From Myxococcaceae bacterium JPH2 (lineage in GTDB: Bacteria > Myxococcota > Myxococcia > Myxococcales > Myxococcaceae): a DNA stretch of 64,000 nt. The notes beneath the pieces are model-generated. The model was not told where the DNA came from and made no database searches. It worked only from the letters and a program-made list of their open reading frames with translations. Shown one piece after another: positions 53,267 to 62,500 of this stretch. The position numbers were made by a program, and so were the translations under genes. Numbering within the stretch: position 1 is the first letter of the stretch; every line of letters begins with the position of its first letter. The stretch spans positions 930,001-994,000 of the forward strand of contig JAEMGR010000001.1 of the NCBI GenBank assembly GCA_016458225.1, written 5' to 3'.

Positions 53267-53927
53267 GCGGCGTGAACGGCACGTCCTGAACCGGGAGCTT
53301 CGTGGCGCCGGGCAAGTCGAAGTGCCACCACTCCATCTTGTTCGGCGTGAAGCCCGTCGCCGTCATCGCCTCGAGGAGGATGGCCCGGTGCTCTCGGGAC
53401 GCGGGCGTTCCTCCCGCATAGCCCTGGTGCGCCGCTGGGCTGAAGCTGTCGAACGGGGTGGGCATCTCCACCTCGCCCCCCTCCCGCGTCACCAGCGTCA
53501 GATCCACCGCCGCGCCTCGGTTGTGATTGGAGCCCTTGCGCGGGTCCGCCACATACCCAGGCTTGGGCATGATCTTCCACATCTCCCACTGTACCGCGCG
53601 CGGCCGATAGCAATCATAGACTTTCAGCCGATAGCCTTTCGGCCGCAGCGCGTCCGCCGCTTGCTTCAGCCGGCGCGCGGCGTCTGGCAACAACAGACAC
53701 CGCGCGCCGTCGGGATACACCTTGCGATTCAGGAAGTTGTCGGGCGTCGCATAGCGGAGGTCCAGCACCAGGTCCTCCACCACCGTCGTCGCGTCCACCA
53801 GCGGCGCGATGCCCGCGTTCTTCGCATCCGGCGCCGGGGGGCTCGCTGCTCGCTGGGGCGCTTGCGCGAGCGCTCCGCTTCCCAGCCCCAGCCCTACCGC
53901 CACCAGCCATCCCAATGCGACGCGCAT
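53256..53927 (-). CDS. Secreted D-alanyl-D-alanine dipeptidase, VanX/DdpX-like (M15D)
   Basis: 223 residues with a signal peptide (ALGWLVAVGLGLGSGALAQ). Zinc dipeptidase: Arg in YDCYRPR (~108), GSNHNRGAAVDLTL with zinc ligands His135 and Asp142, and MEWWHFD with Glu199 and His202. These enzymes cleave D-Ala-D-Ala. In the periplasm it would recycle or trim peptidoglycan-derived dipeptide rather than confer vancomycin resistance. It follows queC by two bases, so it is co-transcribed. Confidence 0.9.
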   Translation of the reverse strand: MRVALGWLVAVGLGLGSGALAQAPQRAASPPAPDAKNAGIAPLVDATTVVEDLVLDLRYATPDNFLNRKVYPDGARCLLLPDAARRLKQAADALRPKGYRLKVYDCYRPRAVQWEMWKIMPKPGYVADPRKGSNHNRGAAVDLTLVTREGGEVEMPTPFDSFSPAAHQGYAGGTPASREHRAILLEAMTATGFTPNKMEWWHFDLPGATKLPVQDVPFTPPTP

Positions 53928-53929
53928 GC

Positions 53930-54622
53930 TCAGACTCCGTCCGTGTACGGCGTAGGGTCCGGGACTCCGGCCTCCTCGAAGCCCTTCTTGCGCAGCAGGC
54001 AGCTGTCACACCGGCCACACGCGCGGCCCTTCGCGTCCGGGTCGTAGCAGGAGTGGGTCAGGCCGTAGTCCACGCCCAGCCGCACGCCCTCCTGGATGAT
54101 CTGCGCCTTCGTCAGGCCCGACAGCGGCGCGTGCACCGTGAAGCGCGCGCCCTCCACGCCCGCCTTGGTGGCCAGGTTCGCCATGGACTCGAAGGAGCGG
54201 ATGAACTCGGGGCGGCAGTCCGGATAGCCGCTGTAGTCCACCGCGTTGACGCCGATGTAGATGTCCGTGGCGCCCACCACCTCCGCCAGGCCCAGCGCCA
54301 TGGAGAGGAACAGCGCGTTGCGCGCCGGCACGTACGTCACGGGAATCTCGTGCGACATCTCGCCGTCCGAGCGGTCCTTGGGCACCGGGATGTCCGCCGT
54401 GAGCGCCGAGCCACCAATCTGGCGCAGGTCCACCGTCACGATTCGGACGTCCGTCACGCCCATCACCTGAGCCACCTTGCGGGCCCGCTCCAGCTCCACC
54501 GAGTGACGCTGTCCATACGCGATGCCCAGACATACGGGCTCGAAACCCGCCGCCTTCGCCATCGCCAGACACGTCGTCGAATCCAGGCCCCCGGACAGGA
54601 GCACCACCGCGCGCTTCGTCAT
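53930..54622 (-). CDS. queC: 7-cyano-7-deazaguanine synthase
   Basis: 230 residues. ATP-dependent conversion of carboxy-deazaguanine to preQ0 on the queuosine path. PP-loop [13 protein letters not shown] (~6-18), central [18 protein letters not shown] and [19 protein letters not shown], and the zinc Cys cluster SCYDP... ACGRCDSC. No other que gene is nearby; it sits in a packed minus-strand set between an acyltransferase and the VanX-like gene. Confidence 0.96.
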   Translation of the reverse strand: MTKRAVVLLSGGLDSTTCLAMAKAAGFEPVCLGIAYGQRHSVELERARKVAQVMGVTDVRIVTVDLRQIGGSALTADIPVPKDRSDGEMSHEIPVTYVPARNALFLSMALGLAEVVGATDIYIGVNAVDYSGYPDCRPEFIRSFESMANLATKAGVEGARFTVHAPLSGLTKAQIIQEGVRLGVDYGLTHSCYDPDAKGRACGRCDSCLLRKKGFEEAGVPDPTPYTDGV

Positions 54623-54668
54623 CAGTTCCTCCGTGCTTCGTCGCGGCGCACGTTACACGACGCGCGCT

Positions 54669-55913
54669 TCAGCTCGCCCGACTGGATGAAGCCACCGGGC
54701 CCGGCCCCAGGAAGGGCTGCTCGAAGTACCGGTGAAACATCCGGCTGGCGACCACGATGAGCGGTGCCCCCACGAGCGCCAGGAACGCATACAGCCCACC
54801 GGACGACAGACCGAGCGCACGCCCCACCTGCTCCACTCGAATCAGCAGCGGCACGTGCACCAGATACAGGCTGTACGAAAAGCCCCCCAGGGCCACCAGC
54901 CACCTCGGTGTGAGCCCGCGCACCCAGCGGCTCGTCGCCTCCTCGCCGCGCGTCGTCACCCGAGTGCAGTGCACCACGAGGCAGGCCGTTCCCAACGCGA
55001 GGATGAAGTCGCTCACCCAATGGAACGGGCTGCGCTCCACGCCGGAGGGGGCGTACCAGTTGAGCGGGGGATAGACGTAGACAAGCACCTCGGCGCCCAC
55101 CCCGAACCCGACCGCGAGCCAGACCCACGGCACGCGCTCCCAAGTCGGCGACTCGTGCTCAGCGAAGTTGATGGACGCGGCCACCATGCCGAGCGCGAAC
55201 AGGCCGATGAACCAAGGCGCCGCTGAGTGGATGCTCGGGAAGGCCCACGTCAGCGCGCAGCCTACCGCCGTGCCCGCGCCGATGGCCGCCGCTCCGCCCC
55301 ATCTCCGCCACGCAGGCAACAGGAGGAAGGGGAAGAAGAAGTAGATCTGCCACTCCGTGGCGATGCTCCACAGGGGGCCGTTGGTCGCGTAGACCCACTC
55401 GGGAAACAGGTTGTGCACGAGCGCCAGGTGCGAGGCCACGTTGCCCGGCGAGAAGCTGTGCCGCCCGCTCTCCCGCCCCAGCAGGAACGAGGGCAGCACG
55501 CACAAGAGCGAGAACACGAAGGCCGCGTAGTACGGCGGCAGGATGCGATGCGCGCGACGGCGCAGGTACGTGCGCCACCCTCCCGAGAGTTCGCGTCGCC
55601 GCGAGCGCACCACCGGCAACATCAAGCAGTAGCCCGACAGGACGATGAAGACGACGACCGCCGAGTGGCCTCGGACGAACAGGTCCACGACGTGCCGCCA
55701 CGGCGCGCTCACGCCGGGGGTGGGCGGTGTCCAGCCCACGGTCTGGAGCATGTGGTGGTTCAGCACGTAGAGCGCGGCGAGACCGCGCAGCCCCTCCAGG
55801 AAGGGCAGGCGCAATGAGGCTGGAGCGGGAGACTCCGCGCCGGGGATTCGCGCGGTGGGCTCAGCGGACTGCCGCTCGTCGGGGGACGGCGCTGCGGGCA
55901 GGGGCTGGGCCAT
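54669..55913 (-). CDS. Membrane acyltransferase (OafA/acyltransferase 3 family)
   Basis: 414 residues with about ten membrane helices. Typical start LPFLEGLRGLAALYVLNHHM with the catalytic His in the NHHM segment, HSAVVVFIVLSGYCL, RRRAHRILPPYYAAF and GFSYSLYLVHVPLL near the end. These enzymes O-acylate sugars of surface polysaccharides. It lies 3 bases downstream of the lipoprotein gene. Confidence 0.9.
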   Translation of the reverse strand: MAQPLPAAPSPDERQSAEPTARIPGAESPAPASLRLPFLEGLRGLAALYVLNHHMLQTVGWTPPTPGVSAPWRHVVDLFVRGHSAVVVFIVLSGYCLMLPVVRSRRRELSGGWRTYLRRRAHRILPPYYAAFVFSLLCVLPSFLLGRESGRHSFSPGNVASHLALVHNLFPEWVYATNGPLWSIATEWQIYFFFPFLLLPAWRRWGGAAAIGAGTAVGCALTWAFPSIHSAAPWFIGLFALGMVAASINFAEHESPTWERVPWVWLAVGFGVGAEVLVYVYPPLNWYAPSGVERSPFHWVSDFILALGTACLVVHCTRVTTRGEEATSRWVRGLTPRWLVALGGFSYSLYLVHVPLLIRVEQVGRALGLSSGGLYAFLALVGAPLIVVASRMFHRYFEQPFLGPGPVASSSRAS

Positions 55914-55916
55914 GGC

Positions 55917-56525
55917 TCAGTACGTTCGCTCGCCCCGGATCGTGTAGACGGTGGTGCAGGTGGAGGGCTGGCAGTTGCACTTGGGGCCCGAGCCCGGAAG
56001 GAAGACGTCTCGCAACGTGCCGCACGCGAGCGTCGCGTCGTAGCCGCCTTCCCTGGGCCCTGGGGGCGTGCCCGTGGGCGTGCCTCCATCCAGGCGGGCA
56101 CAGTCGCCCTCGATGCCACGCGTCTGGCTGTCGCTCAGCAACATCACGTTGAGCGCCTCTTCAATCTGCGAGTCCTCGCAGCCCGTGCCACATGACGCGC
56201 GGGGCGCGGAGGCGCGGTGCGTGGACATGGCGAGTTGCCCCTCGAAGCCCGCGTCGCGCGTGAAACCCTGCACCGTGAAGAAGCCCGTGCCCGCGTCCGT
56301 GTCGCGCGAGAACGTGCCCTCGAAGCGGAACGTCCCCGCGTCGTCAATCTGCGCGAAGTCTGGCGAGCCCGCGTCGCAGGTGGTGCGGCCCGGATCCAGC
56401 TTCGCCTCGAAGCGGAACGAGCCCACCACCTGGTTGCCCGGGTACACGGGGTCCGAATAGCAGGCCATCGCCACCAGCACCGCGGTGACGGGGACCAGGA
56501 GCAGCGCGAGTCGCTTCAAGGGCAT
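55917..56525 (-). CDS. Lipoprotein of unknown function
   Basis: 202 residues from the ATG at 56525. Signal LKRLALLLVPVTAVLVAMAC (Cys22), then a beta-rich mature domain with repeated FRFEGTFSRD-type strands and six or more Cys near the C-terminus (SCGTGCEDS, KCNCQPSTCTT). No family recognised. Transcribed 13 bases after the TPR gene end and 3 bases before the acyltransferase gene. Confidence 0.8.
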   Translation of the reverse strand: MPLKRLALLLVPVTAVLVAMACYSDPVYPGNQVVGSFRFEAKLDPGRTTCDAGSPDFAQIDDAGTFRFEGTFSRDTDAGTGFFTVQGFTRDAGFEGQLAMSTHRASAPRASCGTGCEDSQIEEALNVMLLSDSQTRGIEGDCARLDGGTPTGTPPGPREGGYDATLACGTLRDVFLPGSGPKCNCQPSTCTTVYTIRGERTY

Positions 56526-56538
56526 GAGGCCCGCGAGG

Positions 56539-59500
56539 TTAGACGTCCAGCGCCGCGAGGGCCACCGCGCGGAAGGCCTCGCTGTTCGCCAGCACCGCAC
56601 CCACCTCCACCCGCATCGGATCCCCGCCACGCACGCTCGCGTCCAGCAGCGCCAACACCCGGCCCGCCGCGAGCGACGCAGGCATCGCGCGCCAGGCCGT
56701 CACCGCCGCCGCGTCCAGCCCCGGCACGGGTCCAGGACGCGTCAGCCGCGCGCCGTCCTCGCCCAGCACCAGCGCCAGCGCGCACAGCCAGCCCAGCTCC
56801 ACGGGCCCGAAGCACGCCAGCGACGCCGCGCCCAGCACCAGCGTGTCCGGCGTCAGCAGGTACGCCTCCACGCCTCCCGTGGGGGCCACGCGGATGCGCA
56901 CGTCCGCCGCGCCCAGCGACGCGAGCATGGGGCTCAGCGCGGAGTGCAGCCGCGGGAGGCTCTCCGTCGTCACCGGTACGGCGTTCGCGGGCAGCACGTG
57001 CTCGAAGGTTCCCTCGCGCGCAGGCAGCGCGGACACGGGCGGGCGCGGGGCGGGCGTCTTGCTCGACGCGAGCGCCGCCGCGATGCCGTCCACTCGCTCG
57101 ACCACGTCCTTGCGGCCCACGGCACGCAGGGCCTCCGCGAAGAGCGTCCAGCCGTCCACGTCCACCGTGCGCTCGCGCAGCAGCGCCGGCCAGAGGCGGA
57201 TCGCCAGCGAGGCACCCTCGGCGGTCGGCGCGAGCCGCTCGGCGACGAGGCGCGTGGCCTCGGGGGAGAGCACGCCTGAGTCCGCCAGTCGCTCGGCCAG
57301 TCGCGTCGCCGGGGCCACGAGCTGCGCCTCCAGGTAGCCGCGCAGGATGGACTCCAGCATCGCCGGCTCGTCCGTGAGCCGCTCGCGAAGCTGGAGCGCT
57401 TCTCCCGTATGGCCTCGCTCCTCCGCCAGCCGCGCGCGACGGGCCAGCCGCTCATCCGTCTCCGGGAGCTGCTCCAACTGCGCGGCGGCGTCGCCGGGAC
57501 GCCCGAGGGCCTCGAAGGCATCCGCGAGCCGCTCGCGATGCGGCGCCCACGCGTCCGGGCCCTCCTCTGCAGACAGGCGCTCCGCCAGGGAGAGGAAGAC
57601 CGCGGGCTCGCGCGACTCGTCCACCAGGGCGAGCAGGAAGCGGACCGCGGGCAGGCACGCGTCATCGTCCGCGAGCGCCGACTCGAAGGCCTGACGCGCC
57701 TCCGCGGGCTGCGCCAGCGGGCCTTGGAGCAGCTCGCCGCGCTCCAGGTGCAGCGCCGCGCGCGACTTCGGATCCGCGTCGCCCTCGGCGAGCCGTGCCA
57801 GCGTGCGCTCGGCGGGCTCCAACCGCTCCAGGGCTCGCTCCAGCGTGTAGCGCTCGCGCAGCAGGGATGCGCGCCGCTCGGGCCAGCCGTCGGCGAGCAT
57901 CGTCAGGGCTTCGATGCGCGCGGGCTCGGGCTGTGCGCGCACGTGCGTCAGCACGGCCTCCGCCACGGGCTCGGGCAGTCCTCCCGCGTCGGGGAGCAGG
58001 AGCGTCAGTCGGGCCGCGAAGCCCGGCGTGGTGGACAGCTCGTCCAGTGCGCGCAGGCGAGCCCGCACGGACGCGGCCGCGCCGCGCGCCACCTCATCTC
58101 GCAGCGCCACGGCGAAGGCAGCGTCGCGCTCGGCGGACAGGCCCGCCAGTTCGAGCAGTCCTTCCCACTCGCCCTCCGCGCGGAGGCCATCCGCCAGGGC
58201 TCCCGCGTGGGCGGCATCCGCGTCTGGCAACGCGACGAGCGCCCACAGCGCCTCGCGCGAACGGGCCGTGTCGCCCGCCTGCGCGGCCATCGCCAGCGCG
58301 TCGGTGTACTCGCCGGCGGCCATGGCGGGCGCGAAGCCCACGGCCACGGCTCGCGCGAAGGCGCCGAGTCGTCCGAAGCGCTCGGCCAGCTCGGCGGGGG
58401 TCAGCGTGTCTGGGGCCTCGGAGGCGATGCGCTCGATGACCTCCAGCGCTTCACCCGACTCGTTCGCCTTCTCCCAGAGGTCGGCCGCCTCCAGCAGCAG
58501 CGGGGGGCGCTCGTCGGGAGCGGCCAGCTTCGCGGCCTGCAACAGTGACTGGGCCGCGCGCGGCGCGTCTCCCGAGGCTCGATGCAGGTGCGCTACCAGC
58601 AGCGCGGCGCGCAGGTCCGGCTCGGTGGAGGCCGCGGCCTTCGCGGCCTTGAGCGCGTCCTCCAGCCGCTCGGCCTTCTCGAACGCGCGCGCGGCGGCGA
58701 CGAGCAGCGTCACGCGCTGCGCTCCCGTCACCAGCTCGGCTCGCGCCACGCGCACCTCGGCGCGTCGCGCGTGCGACTCTCCGAGCAGCGGCTCCAGCAC
58801 CTCGAGCGCCTCGGCGTAGCCCGCGCCGGACGGGCCGCGTGCCACCACGAGTTCCAGCGCCTCGCGGGCAACGTCCTCGCGCCCCGCTTCACGCGCGAGC
58901 GTCGCGAACTCCAGCCGCAGCGTGGAGGCCTCGTCCGCGTCCACCGTCAGCGGGATGAGCCGCTCCAGCGCGTCGACCAGGAGCGCCGTCTGCGCTCTTG
59001 CGCGCAGTCCCTCCACGAGCGCTCGCAGCGCCGGCACGTCCGATGGATCCGCCTCGGCGGCGCGCTGGGTGAGCGCCCAGGCCGCCTCGGGGTCCGCCAT
59101 CGACTCGGCGGCGACCGAGGCGGCGGCCAGGAGCAGCTCGGCGGCGCGGGCGCCTCCTGCGGCCTCCGCTCCCGCCTCGTACACCGCCAGCAGGTCGCCG
59201 TGGCGCCCCAGCGCGCGCAGGCCTCGCACCGCTCGGTCGATGACCGTCGCGTCCGAGGGCCGCAGCCGAACGAGGGGCAGCAGCGCGTCGATGGCCTCGC
59301 GCGGATCCTCGAAGAGCTCCGCCGCGCGGCGGTACATCGCCTCGCGGGTGGCGCCATCGTCGGTGCGCTGCGCGAGCAACAGTGAGGCCCGGTAGAGCCC
59401 CGACGCGTTGTTCGTGCGCGCGTGCACTTCCGCGAGCAGCGAGAGCGCTTCGTGACCGCGCTCGCCCTCTGGCTCCAACGCGACCACCGCGTCGAAGGAC

Positions 59501-62500
59501 TCCGCCGCGTCGTGGAAGGCGCCCGCCGCGAGCGAGGCATGGCCCAGTCGCAGATGCGTGCGCGCGCGCAGCGGCACCGGCAGCGCGTCACCGCCCGCGG
59601 ACAGGAGCTTGCGGTCATACGGCCGCGCAGCGGTGGGGCCGCCGTCTCTCGCGGCCAGCTCCGCGCGTGCAGACAGGGCGTCCACGTCGGTGCTCGCGCG
59701 GGCCAGATAGTCGTCGAAGGCCTCGGCGGCCAGCAGCGCCTCGCCCGCGTCGAGCAGCGTCGTCGCGCGCTCGCGCAAGAGCGGCAGGGCTTCGTCCGGC
59801 GTCACCGCCGCCGCGCGCTGGGCGAGCAACTCCGCCAACCGGCGCACGTCTCCGGCCGCGCGCTCGCGCACGCGCTCGAAGGCCTCCTCGCTCGCGGGGC
59901 TCAGCTCGAAGGCCTGGTTCTCACACAGCAACGCGCGCTCGTGAGCGCCTGCGTCACGGAAGGCCCGGGCCGCCGAGAGGTAGCTGGCGGCGGCCTCGGT
60001 GGGCGACTGTCGTCCGGCGCGGCGGAGCATCAGCTCGGCCAGGGCCTGCCAGTCCTCGGTGGACACGAGGAAGGCGTGGTGCCGGGTGAAGACGGGCTCG
60101 CGGAACGGATCCGCCTCCAGCAACACCGCGTCGAACTCAGCGGCATCGGCGGGGCGACGCACCTGGTGCAGCAACTCCGCCGCCTGCGCGGTCAGCTCCA
60201 GGTCGTCCGGCCTCGCGGAGCGCGCGGCGATGAGGGCCGCGGCGGCGGCCTCGGGCTTGTGGGCACGGTCCCGGTACAGCAGCGCGGCCCGGTAGAAGAG
60301 GTCCGCTCGGCGAGCCGCGTCGGGCGCGTCTCCGGCGCACTCCTCGTACCAGGCGGCCAGCTCGCCCAACCGGTCTTCTTTCTCCAGGAGCCCCGCGAGC
60401 AGCGTCTCCGCCTCCGCGAGCGCGCGGTCCTGACGGAGCGCCTCACGCAGGAAACCCTCGGCCTTGGTCGAGTCGGCCAGGACGCCCAGGTTCAGCCGAG
60501 CCAGCCGGAGCAGCACGGGCGCTCGCGCGGGCGTCTCGATGAGCAGCGGGAGCCCGCGCTCCAACCAGCGCGCCTCGGCCGAGGCATCGTCCCGGCGCTC
60601 CGCCAGCGCCGCGCCCAGCCGCGCCGTCCCCAAGTCCGCCGCCAGCGCGAAGGCGCTCTCCAGCGCTTCCTCCGCGGCGGAGAGGTCCAGCTTCACGTCG
60701 CGCAGCAGCTCCGCGCGACGACGCTCGTGCGTCGCGGCTTCGGCGGGCCGGCCCTGCTCGGTCAGCAGTTCCCGGAGGTCCACCAGCGCGCGCAGCGCTT
60801 CGTCCGCGCGGCCCGTGTCCTCCGCGAGCCGGGCCTCTTCTTCGTAAGCGGCGAGCGCGGAGGCGAGGTCGTCCGCGGCGAGGCTCAGCCCGGCCACCTG
60901 TCGCAGCTCGACGAGGAGGTCCACCACGCGGCCCGTCTCGCGGTAGAGCGACACGAGCCGACGGTGCAGCGGCAGCGGCGCCTCGGACATGCTCGCAGCG
61001 CGCGACAGCAGCGAGGCCGCCACGCCCGCGTCGGACAGGGCTGCCCGCGCGCGGTCCGCCAGCGCGACCAGCCGCTGCGCCGTGCGCTCCGAAGGCGCCA
61101 GCGCGCGCGCGTGCGTGACGAGCACCTCGAACGCGCCCCGCGGATCATCCCGCTCCAGCAGCGCGGAGAGTCGCCCCACCGCGGGCTCGCACAGCGGTCG
61201 CTCGGCGAGCAGGGTCCGGTAGGCCGTCACCGCGCGCCGGACGTCCCCGGACTGCTCGGCCAGTTCGCCCAGCCGCAGGAACACGTCCTCGGCCTGGTCC
61301 GGAGCATCGTGGAAGTCCGCCGCGGCGGCGAGCGACTCTTGCAGCGGGAGCGCCTCGCGCACCGCGCCGCGCTGGTAGAGCAGCTCCGCGAGGATGGCGA
61401 GGTCTTCGCCCTGCGCGGCCATCAGGGCATGCGCTCGACGCGCCAGCCGCAGCGCCCGGTCCACGTCCTCGGCCCGGCGCGCATGCGCCACGCCTTCGCG
61501 CAAGAGCGACGCAGCCTCCTCCGGCAACGCACCTTCTGCCGCGGCCTCCAGGAGCAATGCGGCCTCCAGCGGCTCGCCCCGCCCCGCCACCAACGACACG
61601 AGCCGGCGACGCACCGCCGAGTCCGTTGGCTCCAGGCGCAGGGACTGGCGCAGCGCGGCCTCGGCGGGCCCCGGCTGACCCAGTCGGTCCAGGTACAGGC
61701 CGGCCAGCTCCGCGTACAGCGCCGCGCCTGAGCCCGTGGGCGCATGCGGCGCCTCTTCGGCCAACAGCGCGGTCAGCCCCTTCCAGTCCTCCAGCCCGCG
61801 CAGCACGCGGTGCAGCCCGTCGATGGCGCGCGCGTGGCGCGGAGCGAGCGCCAGCGCGGACTCCAGGTCCCGAGCGGCCTCGCGCAACCCACCCGCCGCC
61901 TCGAGCAGCGCGGCGCGCGTCAGCAACGCCTCCACACGTCGAGGCACGGGCCCCTGGCGCGCGGCCTCGGCCAAGGCGGAGGCCTCTTCGTCGGTCTGGC
62001 CATCTCGGCGGGCCAGCTCCGCGAGCGCGAAGAAGGCGTCGCAGCGCTCCTCGGCCGGCGGCTCCAGGTCGATGGCCGCCCGCAGCGCCTCACGCGCGGG
62101 GCCTCGCGAGTCCTTGCGCAGCAGCACGGCGGCCAGCGCCATCATCCGCTCACGCGCCCTCGCGCCCAGGGAGGCATCGGCGGCCACGGCGCGGCGCCAC
62201 GCCTCCAGCTCAGAGGACTCCTCCTGCGCCTCGTGCGCCAGCTCAGCCAGCGCGAGCCACAGCGGCGCGGGGCGGTGCGACAGCGACGCGGCCTCGGCGT
62301 AGTCCTCGCGGGCGACATCCAAGCGCCCCGCGCTTCGATGCAGCGCCGCGCGACGGGCCAGCAACTCCGCGCGGGCCTCACCCGTGGACGCGGACACCAG
62401 CGTGCCCAGCAACTCCAGGCGCTCGGCCTCCTCGTCGGGCGTCCCGGTGCCGGCGGGCGGCAGCAGCTCCAGCAGGGCCTGCGCGGCCCAGGTGTCCTCG

